This document shows, one piece after another, positions 45,630 to 55,036 of a stretch of DNA of 64,000 nt. A model generated the notes under the pieces. That model searched no databases. It was not told the DNA's origin and worked only from the letters and a program-made list of their open reading frames with translations. Position 1 is the stretch's first letter; each line of letters begins with the position of its first letter. Made by a program: the position numbers and the translations under genes. The DNA is from Geminicoccaceae bacterium. Lineage in GTDB: Bacteria > Pseudomonadota > Alphaproteobacteria > Geminicoccales > Geminicoccaceae. The stretch covers positions 1,178,001-1,242,000 of the forward strand of contig JACKIM010000002.1 of NCBI GenBank assembly GCA_020638465.1. The letters run 5' to 3'.

Positions 45630-46523
45630 ATGTTCAGCCGCATCGGTGACTACGCTCACAATACCCGTCTGGCAAGCTATACCCAGCAAACGCAGGAGCG
45701 GATACGCGACGACCAGTTGGCGATCGCCACCGGCAAGTCTGCCCAGGAATATTCGAAGATCAGCGAACAGGCCTCGCTGCTGGTGTCGGCAAAACAGGAA
45801 AGGGCCATTGCCGATGCCCACATCTCCCAGAACCTGACGGGCATCGATCGCCTCCAGGCGATGGATGGAGCGCTCGGTAATATCGCCAACATGCTCGACC
45901 GCATGCGCGTCCTCGTCGTCGAACGGCTTTCGGGCCCTGCCGGCGCCGACCTGCCACTCGATTCCGAGGTCGACATGATGCTTGAGGAAGCCGCCGGGCA
46001 ACTGAACATCAAGCTCGACAACCGCTACCTGTTCTCGGGGAGCAAGACGAACATCAAGCCTGTCGACCTGCCGTCCGCGGTCAACGACGCGACCGACCTT
46101 GCCGATGCATATCGGGGCGACACGATCAGGATTTCGATCCGCGCGGATGACGAGGTAACCGTAGACGCCCCGGCAACGGCCGCCGACGTCATACCCATTC
46201 TCGAAACGCTGGCGGACATCAAGGCAGCTCACAATTCGGGCGACATGACGGCGCTGAGCGACAGTCTCGAACGTCTTGATGACAATCTCGACACGATCAG
46301 CACTCTGCGCGGGAGTGCCGGCGTGCGCATGGAACGCCTCGAAGCGATTACCGACAGCCAGCGCAGCACTTCCGACTATCTGGGCGAAATCGTCAGCCGC
46401 ATCGAGGACACGGATCTGCCCACGGTCATGACCCGCCTTGCACAGGACCGGAATACCCTTGAGGCATCCTATGTTGCGATTTCCCAGATCAGTCAGCTTT
46501 CTCTTGCCGATTTCATCCGCTGA
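45630..46523 (+). CDS. flgL: flagellar hook-associated protein 3 FlgL
   Basis: The 297-residue protein is the second hook-filament junction subunit. Flagellin-like ends are visible: TRLASYTQQTQERIRDDQL and IATGKSAQEYSKISEQ at the N-terminus and LAQDRNTLEASYVAISQIS at the C-terminus. The core includes NRYLFSGSKTNIKPVDLP. It is the last structural gene of the flgI operon; fliW follows after 76 bases with its own possible promoter. Confidence 0.9.
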   Translation: MFSRIGDYAHNTRLASYTQQTQERIRDDQLAIATGKSAQEYSKISEQASLLVSAKQERAIADAHISQNLTGIDRLQAMDGALGNIANMLDRMRVLVVERLSGPAGADLPLDSEVDMMLEEAAGQLNIKLDNRYLFSGSKTNIKPVDLPSAVNDATDLADAYRGDTIRISIRADDEVTVDAPATAADVIPILETLADIKAAHNSGDMTALSDSLERLDDNLDTISTLRGSAGVRMERLEAITDSQRSTSDYLGEIVSRIEDTDLPTVMTRLAQDRNTLEASYVAISQISQLSLADFIR

Positions 46524-46599
46524 CCGTTCAAATCTTCAAGAGCTGTTAACTATCACCCGTTAGGATAGCTCGCGTTGGATGACCTACGAGGAGGGTTCG

Positions 46600-47094
46600 G
46601 TGACGACGGCAACACTCGATCGCGATGAAATCGCCACGGCTGGCAAGCCGGGCACCGATGACGGACCTCGCGAGACCTTCGAATCGCGGTTTGGCCCGAT
46701 CCCGCTGAATGCCGACCGCCAGATCGTGGTCCCCGGCGGCCTGCCGGGCTTTCCCGGCCACGAGTTGTTCCAGCTTGAGCAGCCCCCGGGGGTCAACACC
46801 GAACTGCTGCTTCTGCAGGCTGTCGAATCACCTGATGTCGGTTTCTTCGTCATGTCGGTCAGCGAACCGACAAGCATTCTCCATCTCGAAGATGTTGCCG
46901 CTGCTGCGCAGGTCCTCGAGATCGAGGCGGACAACCTCCTCGTTTTCCTGATCGTGACGTTCCAGCGGACCCCTGGCGGTTTCCGCAAGTACGTCAACCT
47001 GCGCGCACCCATCTTCGTCGATGTCGATGCCCGTCGCGCCATGCAGCTGGTCTTGCCGAATCCCGACTATTCGCTGAAGTTCGAACTCGACTGA
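46600..47094 (+). CDS. fliW: flagellar assembly factor FliW
   Basis: The 164-residue protein matches FliW: FGPIPLNADRQIVVPGGLPGFPGHELFQLE, of which GGLPGFPGH is the core, and the C-terminal LRAPIFVDVDARRAMQLV. FliW binds the translational repressor CsrA and flagellin, coupling flagellin level to its own translation. I chose the GTG at 46600 because GAGGAGGG lies five bases upstream; an ATG at 46579 has no ribosome site. No csrA or flagellin gene is in the window. Confidence 0.88.
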   Translation: MTTATLDRDEIATAGKPGTDDGPRETFESRFGPIPLNADRQIVVPGGLPGFPGHELFQLEQPPGVNTELLLLQAVESPDVGFFVMSVSEPTSILHLEDVAAAAQVLEIEADNLLVFLIVTFQRTPGGFRKYVNLRAPIFVDVDARRAMQLVLPNPDYSLKFELD

Positions 47095-47310
47095 GTGCCA
47101 ATCTTCCCTTTGACGCGAAAATCCTTGCATCGAGATCTTCGCCGAAACAGCACTGACACGACGGCCATGCAGCACCGGTTGCCATGAGCAGTCGTTCATG
47201 TCACCGAAAATGGCCCTGCCCTGCGACAGTCGCCACCTTGACATGGCCAGCGAAAAAGGAAAATCAGGACCGTAGAAACATCTTGAGAGCAGGATCGGAG
47301 TTCGGCCCGA

Positions 47311-48024
47311 ATGACCATGGATGTTGCGGGCCTGCTTCTTCTGGGCCTTCTGTTCGGCATGCAGCATGCCCTTGAGGCGGATCACCTGGCCGCGGTCGCG
47401 GCACTGTCGGCGCGACGCTCGTCGCCATGGTCGATGGCCCTGCGTGGAGCCTGGTGGGGAACGGGGCATACCGTTGCCCTGTTTCTGGTTTGCGGAGGCG
47501 CTCTCCTCACGGGGTTCATCATCACCTCGCGCATGGAAGCTGCGCTGGAATTTGCCGTGGGCGTCATGATCACCTTGCTGGGAGCAAATGTGATACGGCG
47601 AGTTCTTCGCGATCACATACGGCTGAGGGTTCACCGACATGCCGACGGCCGCCCCCATATCCATGCCCTCGCCGCCACCGCCGGCGGGCCAACCGGACTA
47701 CCCGTCGAACACCGGCACAGGGACGGGTTCGTCCGGCCGCTACTGGTGGGTATCGTTCACGGGGCCGCCGGCTCAGGCGCCCTGCTCGCGATCCTCGTGG
47801 CAACCACCCGGTCTCCCGCCGTTTCGATATCCTACATCGCCAGCTTCGGCGTCGGATCGATCATCGGCATGACCCTGCTGACATGTGCCGCCTCGCTTCC
47901 GCTCCGGCGCTTCGAACATGGTGCGGCCTGGACGGGACAGTTGGCCATGGCCGGCATCGGAGGCATCGCCATCGTCATCGGCAGTCGTATCATGCTGGAA
48001 AATTACCCCTCACTGGGATTTTGA
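47311..48024 (+). CDS. NicO/UreH-like nickel-cobalt transporter
   Basis: The 237-residue inner membrane protein has about six hydrophobic segments and the metal-binding H-x4-DH motif in GMQHALEADHLAAV within the first helix, typical of nickel/cobalt permeases. A His-rich loop (RHADGRPHIHALAA, then EHRHRDG, about 108-142) may deliver or sense metal. It stands alone; no nickel enzyme genes are adjacent, so the metal is inferred. The gap at 47095-47310 shows nothing else clear. Confidence 0.75.
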   Translation: MTMDVAGLLLLGLLFGMQHALEADHLAAVAALSARRSSPWSMALRGAWWGTGHTVALFLVCGGALLTGFIITSRMEAALEFAVGVMITLLGANVIRRVLRDHIRLRVHRHADGRPHIHALAATAGGPTGLPVEHRHRDGFVRPLLVGIVHGAAGSGALLAILVATTRSPAVSISYIASFGVGSIIGMTLLTCAASLPLRRFEHGAAWTGQLAMAGIGGIAIVIGSRIMLENYPSLGF

Positions 48025-48070
48025 TCGAGGTGGCAGTCTCCGCCACCTCGACAAGGACTGCCGCGATGGA

Positions 48071-49531
48071 TCAAACCCCGGAGGGGATATTGGTCGGATC
48101 GCGCTGAACCATGCGCGGGGCCGTGAGTTCCTTCCACTTCGACAGCGCGCGATTGGTCGCCGCGAAGGCCGGGCGCCGAACGAACCTGCCGCGTCCGGGC
48201 CGTGGTTCGGAGTTCTGCCCGTGAGCCCAGACGACCTCTCCCCGGCTCAGGGTATATCGTGGCAGGGCTCCAACTTTCATCCCCTCGAACACGTTGTAGT
48301 CGATGATCGATTTCTGGTTCGCCGCGGAGATCGTCTTCGAGAGCTTCGGGTCCCATACGCAGATATCCGCATCCGCACCGGGAAGGATTGCACCCTTGGT
48401 CGGATAGCAATTGAGGATCTTTGCAATATTGGTCGATGTGACGGCGACGAACTCGTTGGGCGTAAGCCGTCCGGTTTCCACCCCCAGTGTCCAGAGCACG
48501 GACAATCGATCCTCCAGCCCGCCCGTCCCGTTGGGAATCATGGGAAAGCCCTTCAGGCCCATCCGCTTCTGTTCGGTAGTGAAAGCCGCATGATCGGTGG
48601 CAACGACCTGCAATGAACCCGCGGCCAACCCGGCCCACAGGCTCGCCTGGTGATCCTTCGAGCGAAACGGAGGCGACATCACCCGGCGCGCAGCATGATC
48701 CCAGTCCCTGTCGAAATATTCACTCTCATCGAGGCTGAGATGCTGGATGAGGGGCTCCCCGAACACACGCATGCCCTTTTGCCGGGCACGGCGAATGGCC
48801 TCATGGGCCTGCTCGCAGGAAACGTGAACGATATAGAGCGGCACACCCGCGGCATCGGCAATCATGATCGCCCGGTTGGCGGCCTCGCCTTCGACCTCCG
48901 GCGGCCTCGAATAGGCATGGCCCTCGGGACCGATGGTGCCATCGTCCATGTATTTCTTCTGCAGCTCGGCAACGATATCGCCATTTTCGGCATGGACCAG
49001 CGGCAGGGCGCCCAGTTCGGCACAACGCTTGAACGAGGCGAACATCTCGTCATCCTGCACCATCAGCGCACCCTTGTAGGCCATGAAGTGCTTGAAGGTG
49101 TTGATGCCGCGCTTCACCACTTCTTCCATCTCGCCGAAGATGGTCTCGTTCCAGTCGGTGATCGCCATGTGATAGGAGATGTCGACGCAGATCTGGTCCC
49201 TTGATTTGCGGTCCCAGTCATCGAGCGCGGCCAGGAGCGATCCGTCGCTCCCCGGCAGGCAGAAATCGACGAGCATGGTGGTACCGCCCGACGCTGCCGC
49301 AAAGGTGCCGCTCTCGAAGGTCTCGGCGGCGGTCGTCCCCATGAACGGCATTTCCAGATGGGTGTGCGGGTCGATGCCGCCTGGAATGACATAGGCGCCC
49401 GCGGCGTCAACGGTTTCGTCGCCCTTCAGATCGGTTCCGATCTCGGCGATCTTCTCCCCTTCGATGAGAACATCGGCGTCCCAGGTCCGGTCGGCGGTGA
49501 CGATCGTGCCGCCCTTGATAACCTTGCTCAT
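48071..49531 (-). CDS. hydA: dihydropyrimidinase (hydantoinase)
   Basis: The 486-residue amidohydrolase opens dihydrouracil or dihydrothymine to the N-carbamoyl beta-amino acid. The zinc ligands are in GGIDPHTHLEMP, the carboxylated Lys in FKHFMAYKGAL, and further His in LPLVHAENGD and YIVHVSCEQA, with the Asp in VATDHAAF. It lies 18 bases downstream of the N-carbamoyl amidohydrolase gene in one minus-strand operon, and the RutR box ahead of that gene points to control by pyrimidines. Confidence 0.92.
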   Translation of the reverse strand: MSKVIKGGTIVTADRTWDADVLIEGEKIAEIGTDLKGDETVDAAGAYVIPGGIDPHTHLEMPFMGTTAAETFESGTFAAASGGTTMLVDFCLPGSDGSLLAALDDWDRKSRDQICVDISYHMAITDWNETIFGEMEEVVKRGINTFKHFMAYKGALMVQDDEMFASFKRCAELGALPLVHAENGDIVAELQKKYMDDGTIGPEGHAYSRPPEVEGEAANRAIMIADAAGVPLYIVHVSCEQAHEAIRRARQKGMRVFGEPLIQHLSLDESEYFDRDWDHAARRVMSPPFRSKDHQASLWAGLAAGSLQVVATDHAAFTTEQKRMGLKGFPMIPNGTGGLEDRLSVLWTLGVETGRLTPNEFVAVTSTNIAKILNCYPTKGAILPGADADICVWDPKLSKTISAANQKSIIDYNVFEGMKVGALPRYTLSRGEVVWAHGQNSEPRPGRGRFVRRPAFAATNRALSKWKELTAPRMVQRDPTNIPSGV

Positions 49532-49549
49532 ACGCTTTCCTCCACCTGC

Positions 49550-50797
49550 CTATTCGACGATGCCGGCGGTCTCGACCACCGCATGGAACAGCACTTCAGC
49601 TCCGGCCTTCGCCCATTGTGGCGATATCTCCTCGGCCTCGTTGTGACTGAGCCCGCCAACGCAGGGGCACATCACCATCGCTGTGGGGGCGACCCGGTTG
49701 ATCCAGCAGGCATCGTGTCCGGCGCCAGAGACGATATTCATGTGGCTGTAGCCGAGCCGCTCGGCGGCATTGCGCACGGCAGTCACGCAACCCTCGTCGA
49801 AGGTCACGGGATCGAAGGCACCGACTTCCTCGATCTCGATCTCCAGCCCGATCTTGCCGGCGATCTCGCGTGCACCCTTTTCAAGCCGTTCGACCATGTC
49901 GGCAATGATCTCCTTCTTCGGCGAGCGAAAGTCGACAGTGAAGACACATTTGCCCGGGATGATGTTGCGCGAATTGGGATAAACATCGCACTGGCCGATC
50001 GCACCCAGGGCATTCGGTGCGTGGCTCCAGGCGATCTCGTCCACGAGCTGGGTGATCCGGGCCATCCCCAGACCGGCGTTGACACGCATGGGCATCGGGG
50101 TCGAGCCGGTATGGCTCTCCCGGCCCGTCAGCGTGATCTGCAACCATTTCAGCCCCTGGCCGTGGGTGACGACGCCGATATCCCTGCCCTGTTCCTCCAG
50201 GATCGGCCCCTGCTCGATATGCAGTTCGAAGAAGGCATGCAGCTTGCGGGCGCCGACAGGTTCATCGCCCTTGAAGCCGATCCGCTCCAGTTCGTCCCCA
50301 AACCGCTTGCCTTCGGCATCGGTGCGGGCATAGGCCCATTCCCTGGTGTGGATGCCGGCGAACACACCTGACGCCAGCATGGCCGGAGCGAACCGGGTCC
50401 CTTCCTCATTGGTCCAGTTGGACACGACGATGGGATGCCGCGTCCGGATATCGCGTTCATTGAGGGTCCGGATAATCTCGAGCCCGCCCAGAACACCGAG
50501 CACGCCGTCATACCTGCCGCCGGTAGGCTGGGTATCGAGATGACTGCCCACCATGACCGGCAGTGCATCCGCGTCGGTGCCTTCGCGGCGGGCGAACATC
50601 GTACCCATCTCGTCAATTCCGATGCTGAGTCCTTCGGCTTCGCACCAGCTCCGGAAAAGTCTGCGGCCCTCTCCGTCGGCATCGGTCAGGGTCTGGCGAT
50701 TGTTGCCGCCCGCAATACCCGGACCTATCTTCGCCATTTCCATGAGACTATCCCACAGGCGCTCGCCATTGATCGTGAGATTGCTGGTCAAAGTCAT
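49550..50797 (-). CDS. N-carbamoyl (beta-)amino acid amidohydrolase, M20 family
   Basis: The 415-residue metal-dependent hydrolase removes the carbamoyl group from N-carbamoyl-beta-alanine or a related product, completing reductive pyrimidine breakdown. Signatures are VMVGSHLDTQPTGGRYDG with the metal His and Asp, WTNEEGTRFAP with the catalytic Glu, ELHIEQGPILE and AGHDACWINRVAPTAM. The ATG at 50797 follows GGGGAGA; an in-frame GTG at 50830 is less likely. It is the first gene after the RutR-box gap. Allantoate amidohydrolase is a close alternative. Confidence 0.85.
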   Translation of the reverse strand: MTLTSNLTINGERLWDSLMEMAKIGPGIAGGNNRQTLTDADGEGRRLFRSWCEAEGLSIGIDEMGTMFARREGTDADALPVMVGSHLDTQPTGGRYDGVLGVLGGLEIIRTLNERDIRTRHPIVVSNWTNEEGTRFAPAMLASGVFAGIHTREWAYARTDAEGKRFGDELERIGFKGDEPVGARKLHAFFELHIEQGPILEEQGRDIGVVTHGQGLKWLQITLTGRESHTGSTPMPMRVNAGLGMARITQLVDEIAWSHAPNALGAIGQCDVYPNSRNIIPGKCVFTVDFRSPKKEIIADMVERLEKGAREIAGKIGLEIEIEEVGAFDPVTFDEGCVTAVRNAAERLGYSHMNIVSGAGHDACWINRVAPTAMVMCPCVGGLSHNEAEEISPQWAKAGAEVLFHAVVETAGIVE

Positions 50798-50883
50798 GCG
50801 CAACGTCTCCCCGGGCATCGACGACCTCACAGCCGCCAGCTATATCGATCCGTCATGGACTCCTCTCGAAAAATTCGCAAATT

Positions 50884-50899
50884 TTGACCATGTGGTCAA
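50884..50899. promoter_or_regulatory. RutR-box operator
   Basis: TTGACCA-TG-TGGTCAA is a perfect 7-bp inverted repeat with a 2-base spacer. It equals the RutR consensus TTGACCANNTGGTCAA known from E. coli. It lies in the gap between the divergent pyrimidine-degradation operon and the rutR homolog, so it can control both. Confidence 0.9.
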
Positions 50900-50941
50900 T
50901 TATCAAGAATGGATTGTCTTGCGCCATTGGATAGACCCCAG

Positions 50942-51607
50942 GTGAGCAAGAAGACCCCGTTCCGGCGGTCCGCGAGCGGCAGCCGCATCCAGGAAGCCAA
51001 TCGCGAGCGCATTCTGAGCGCAGCACTCGAAGTCTTTGCCAAGCACGGCTTTCGCGGAGCCACGCTGGACATGATTGCCGGGCGTGCCGGCATGTCCAAG
51101 CCCAACCTGCTCTACTATTTTCGCTCCAAGAGCCAGATCTATGCCGCCGTTCTCGAAAACACGCTGGACGAATGGCTGGAACCGCTCAGGGGAATGACAG
51201 CGGATGGCGAACCTCTCGACGAGATCGAAGCCTATCTGGACCGCAAGCTGGAGCTCGCCCGCGACCGCCCCGAAGCGTCACGATTGTTCGCCACCGAGAT
51301 CATCCAGGGCGCGCCGCACATCAAGGAGGTCCTCGAAGGCCACTTGCGCGATCTCGTCGCGGAAAAATGCTCACTCATCCAGGAATGGATCAATGCCGGT
51401 CGACTGGCGCCGGTCGAGCCACTGCACCTCATCTTCATGATATGGGCGATGACCCAGCACTACGCAGATTTCGACACACAAATAAAGGCCGTCTCCGGCA
51501 CCGGTCTCGACGACGGAACTTTCACCGCGGATGCGCGCACGGCCATCCGGCAACTGCTTTTCGAAGGACTGAGGCCACGCAGCCGGAATCAAGCCGACAG
51601 GGCATAG
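50942..51607 (+). CDS. rutR: RutR-like TetR-family pyrimidine regulator
   Basis: The 221-residue regulator has an N-terminal helix-turn-helix (ILSAALEVFAKHGFRGATLD, SKPNLLYYFRSKSQIY) and a ligand domain with LIFMIWAMTQHYADF, which closely matches E. coli RutR as I remember it. RutR binds uracil and thymine and releases DNA. A perfect RutR box lies just upstream. I use the GTG at 50942, which gives an N-terminal arm of the expected length; an in-frame ATG at 50909 is possible but lies only 10 bases from the operator. Its 3' end overlaps the convergent asnB gene by 19 bases. Confidence 0.88.
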   Translation: MSKKTPFRRSASGSRIQEANRERILSAALEVFAKHGFRGATLDMIAGRAGMSKPNLLYYFRSKSQIYAAVLENTLDEWLEPLRGMTADGEPLDEIEAYLDRKLELARDRPEASRLFATEIIQGAPHIKEVLEGHLRDLVAEKCSLIQEWINAGRLAPVEPLHLIFMIWAMTQHYADFDTQIKAVSGTGLDDGTFTADARTAIRQLLFEGLRPRSRNQADRA

Positions 51608-53562
51608 AGACCGCCCGCTTCCACCCCTTTCCCGTTCCGCCCGCGCATCCACCGCTCGTTCCAGGAAACCAGCATCAGCAGGTTCCACAACTCGAAACGA
51701 CGATCGGCCCGGCCAGCGATGTGCTGATTCCACATGGTCCGGGCATAACCCGCATCGATGCCGGGCAGTCGCCCCAGCACGGAGACATCAAGCAGTGCCT
51801 CGGCCCAGTCCCGCATCGGGCCGCGAAGCCACTCATGAATCGGAATGCTGAACCCCTTCTTCGGTCGCTCGAACAAATGCCGCGGCAGCTCGCGTGCCAG
51901 CAGTTCACGCAGCATCCATTTGGATCGTCCCGGACGATGGCGCTTGGATGCTTCCAAATGCCAGACATACTCGACCAGGCGATGATCAAGAAGTGGCACA
52001 CGAGCTTCGAGCGAAAACGCCATGCTCGCACGATCGACCTTGGCAAGGATGTCTTCCGGCAGATAGGTGCGCATGTCACAGAGTTGCAGATCGCCCGGCA
52101 TTTCGAGGGCGGTATCATGTTGCCACGCATCGACGACCGGCTCCTCGATGCCGGGAAACAGCCGGTCAGGGTGTCGCCAGTGACTGAGCACATCACGCAT
52201 CAGCATGGTCGGACGGGTGCCGGCAGCCATGGCCAGCCTCTGCGCCCGCTCATCGATGCGCAGTTCGGTTCCGGCCATGCGTCCCAGCGCCTCGACGGCA
52301 CCGATAGCGCCGCCCGGCAAACGGTCGATCCGGTTCAGCCAATGCCGCGCCGACGCGGGAAGGACGCCAAGCTTTCGCTTGAGCGCCATGACATCGCCGT
52401 AACGGGTATAACCGGCAAACATCTCGTCGCCGCCATCGCCCGACAGCGACACCGTGACATGTTCCCGGGCAAATCTAGAGACGAGCAGCGTCGGCAGCTG
52501 TGAAGAATCGGCAAAGGGTTCATCGAACCATTCGGGCAATTGCGGAATGAGCGCCATCGCCTCGCCCGGATCGAGCGTCAGCGCATGGTGCTCGGTACCC
52601 AACAGTTCGGCGATCCGCATGGCCTGGTGCGATTCGTCGAAACGGGGATCGGTGAAACCGATCGTGAAGGTCTTGACCGGCCGACCCGCGAGCTTCTGCA
52701 TGCGCGAAACCGTCAGGGAACTGTCGATGCCACCAGACAGGAAGGCCCCGATGGGCACATCGGCGACCATGCGCATCTTTACTGCGTCGGTCAGAAGCGC
52801 ATCGTACTGTTCGATCGCCATGTCATCATCGACCTTGAGCGGATCGCTCACCCCCTCTTCGGCAACCGCAGCGATGTCCCAATAGCAGCACTCCCCTATC
52901 CGGCCGCTCCGGTCGATCGTCAGCATGTGCCCGGGTTCGAGCTTGCGCACTCCGCTGTAGATCGAATGCGGTGCAGGCACATAGCCAAGGCGCAGGAACT
53001 GGGCGACCGCGCCCTCATCCATGACCGGCCGGAATTGCGGATGGCCCAGGAAGCACTTGGGCTGCGATCCGAACAAGACGGCATCCCCGAACCGGCCCCA
53101 GTACAGCGGCTTGATGCCAAGACGGTCGCGAATCAGCGTCAGCCTTCCGCTTTCGCGTTCGAAAACCGCGATGGCAAACATGCCGACCAGTTGAGTCAGC
53201 GTGTTTTCAATGCCGAACAACGCCATATGCTCGACCATGATTTCGGTATCGGAGTGACCGCGCAGGACAACTCCCCGCTCATCCAGCCGGCCTTTCAGTG
53301 TCGCCGCGTTGTAGATCTCGCCATTGAAGACGATGGCCAGCCGACCACCCCGCGAGAGCATGGGCTGGTGGCCGGCCTCGGTCAGATCGATGATGGCAAG
53401 GCGCCGGAAGGCAAACGCAAGACCCCGGTCCGTGTCGCACCAGACGCCATCGGCGTCAGGCCCCCGATGTTCGATGGGCCGGGCCATGGCCCGGGCAATT
53501 TGTTCGGCACCTGCACCATCGACAGGCGAAGAAGGGGCATAGAATCCGGCAAAGCCGCACAT
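51589..53562 (-). CDS. asnB: asparagine synthetase (glutamine-hydrolysing)
   Basis: The 657-residue enzyme makes asparagine from aspartate, ATP and glutamine. The ATG at 53562 places the catalytic Cys at position 2 (MCGFAGF), as required. The class II glutaminase domain continues to about 200 (HRGPDADGVW, FNGEIYNAATL, GHSDTEIMVEH). The synthetase domain has the PP-loop FLSGGIDSSLTVSR at about 265 and SLSGDGGDEMFAGYTRY. Many such paralogs modify glycans or peptides instead; this one is isolated, so its exact substrate is open. Confidence 0.88.
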   Translation of the reverse strand: MCGFAGFYAPSSPVDGAGAEQIARAMARPIEHRGPDADGVWCDTDRGLAFAFRRLAIIDLTEAGHQPMLSRGGRLAIVFNGEIYNAATLKGRLDERGVVLRGHSDTEIMVEHMALFGIENTLTQLVGMFAIAVFERESGRLTLIRDRLGIKPLYWGRFGDAVLFGSQPKCFLGHPQFRPVMDEGAVAQFLRLGYVPAPHSIYSGVRKLEPGHMLTIDRSGRIGECCYWDIAAVAEEGVSDPLKVDDDMAIEQYDALLTDAVKMRMVADVPIGAFLSGGIDSSLTVSRMQKLAGRPVKTFTIGFTDPRFDESHQAMRIAELLGTEHHALTLDPGEAMALIPQLPEWFDEPFADSSQLPTLLVSRFAREHVTVSLSGDGGDEMFAGYTRYGDVMALKRKLGVLPASARHWLNRIDRLPGGAIGAVEALGRMAGTELRIDERAQRLAMAAGTRPTMLMRDVLSHWRHPDRLFPGIEEPVVDAWQHDTALEMPGDLQLCDMRTYLPEDILAKVDRASMAFSLEARVPLLDHRLVEYVWHLEASKRHRPGRSKWMLRELLARELPRHLFERPKKGFSIPIHEWLRGPMRDWAEALLDVSVLGRLPGIDAGYARTMWNQHIAGRADRRFELWNLLMLVSWNERWMRGRNGKGVEAGGLYALSA

Positions 53563-53941
53563 GGCTGTTTCCACAACAATCAGGGACGCCGGCTTTTACA
53601 CCATTTTGACGATCATTTCCGACCGTGGTCCGTTTCAGCGTATCTTGGGACATCGCCACGACGAACAGGGGGACCTGAAGGACGACATCGCCGCACAAAT
53701 CGCTCCCCCAACATCCGCCCGTCCGTACTGCAAGATGGCAAGTGGAAAATATTTAAGGTTTTTCTTCCTATCATATCTTGTTTCATGCTAGGATCTTCCC
53801 ATTGTTCTGGAGATCGACATGCCTGGATTTCATCGACCATCGCCAGCCGGACCGATATGCGCCTGCGGGTCGTCCGAACGGCCTTCATGTGCCATCACAC
53901 CGCGATCACCTCTGCGTCGGCGGATAGGGTGAGTTGACGCC
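53563..53941. other. divergent gap between asnB and sensor kinase
   Basis: This is a 379-base gap with no convincing gene. A low-GC stretch at about 53740-53800 (AAAATATTTAAGGTTTTTC) is the likely promoter zone for the sensor kinase operon. I saw no operator palindrome in it. Confidence 0.55.
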
Positions 53942-55036
53942 ATGACCGTACGGTTCATCTGGTTCGCTCTCGGCCTTGTGGGGTTCGGAGCGCTGGCCGG
54001 TGCGGCGTTGCTGGCCGCGACCATCCAGGCGGGTATCATCGCCGGGCCCTGGAAGCCCACCGGGCCTGCCGGCATGGCCGCGACGCTGGGCGGGCTCGCC
54101 GTCGCCTGCATACCGGCAGCTGCCCTGCTCGCTGTCCTGCAGCACCGTCTCACCTCCTTCGTCGACGATCTCACCTGCATGATGGATGGCCATCCGGGAA
54201 CGTCGACAGCGGATCCATCCACCAGCTTCGTCAGAGAACTGGATCGGGTAGCGCATTCCGCCTGGCAGATGTCGCAGTCCGCAAGTGACCGCCAGCGGCA
54301 AATGGTACAGCTGCAGGAACGGACCGAACGGCAACTCGAAGAAGCCCACGATCTCGGCAAGCACCTGATCGAATTTTCCTACGCCTCGTCCCACGACCTG
54401 AAGGCGCCCGCCAATACGGTATCGGCCCTGCTGGGCATCGTGCTCGAAGACTATTCGACCCAGATCCCTCGTACCGCACTCGAACACATCACCAATTCGA
54501 TCATGTTGCTCGACCGGATGCGCACGCTCGTTACCGACATCCTGCAATATGCGATGCTCTCCGACCGCAGGAACTTCCAGATGGCACCCATCAGCCTCGA
54601 AGAGCTGTTCACGCAACTGGAAGAAGACATGCAGGAGATGATCTCCAGGCACAAGGCCGTCATCGTCCGGGACCCTCTGCCCCGTATCGACGCGAGCCCG
54701 GTTGCCGCCAGAGCCCTGTTCCGGAACCTCCTCGGCAACGCCCTCAAGTTCTGCGACAAGCCCACGGCCATCATCAAGGTGGGCTGCGAGAGGCGCGACG
54801 GTGCTGTCGTCCTGAGCATCACCGACAACGGCATGGGCATCGACCCCGAACATCACGCCAGCGTCTTCGACATCTTCATCAAGCTCCACACATTCGACGA
54901 ATATCCGGGCACCGGCCTTGGACTGTCGCTTTGCAGGCGAATCGCCCAGGAGCATCGCTGGCACATCGAACTTCGGTCCGAAGTCGGTATCGGCAGCACC
55001 TTCCTCATTCACATGCCAGAAAGGATCGAACCGTGA
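53942..55036 (+). CDS. membrane sensor histidine kinase
   Basis: The 364-residue kinase has two membrane helices (about 4-30 and 42-66) with almost no periplasmic loop, then a coiled coil (about 95-145). The phospho-acceptor His lies in ASSHDLKAPANTV, the N box in FRNLLGNALKF, G1 in DNGMGID and G2 in GTGLGLSLCRRIA. The tiny external part suggests that it senses the membrane itself or a cytoplasmic cue. It overlaps the response regulator gene by four bases. Confidence 0.9.
   Translation: MTVRFIWFALGLVGFGALAGAALLAATIQAGIIAGPWKPTGPAGMAATLGGLAVACIPAAALLAVLQHRLTSFVDDLTCMMDGHPGTSTADPSTSFVRELDRVAHSAWQMSQSASDRQRQMVQLQERTERQLEEAHDLGKHLIEFSYASSHDLKAPANTVSALLGIVLEDYSTQIPRTALEHITNSIMLLDRMRTLVTDILQYAMLSDRRNFQMAPISLEELFTQLEEDMQEMISRHKAVIVRDPLPRIDASPVAARALFRNLLGNALKFCDKPTAIIKVGCERRDGAVVLSITDNGMGIDPEHHASVFDIFIKLHTFDEYPGTGLGLSLCRRIAQEHRWHIELRSEVGIGSTFLIHMPERIEP

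Noticed and set aside
53561..53791. Small plus-strand frame in the asnB-sensor kinase gap
   Set aside because: No ribosome site, no recognisable feature, and it begins opposite the asnB start. I treat the gap as promoter DNA.
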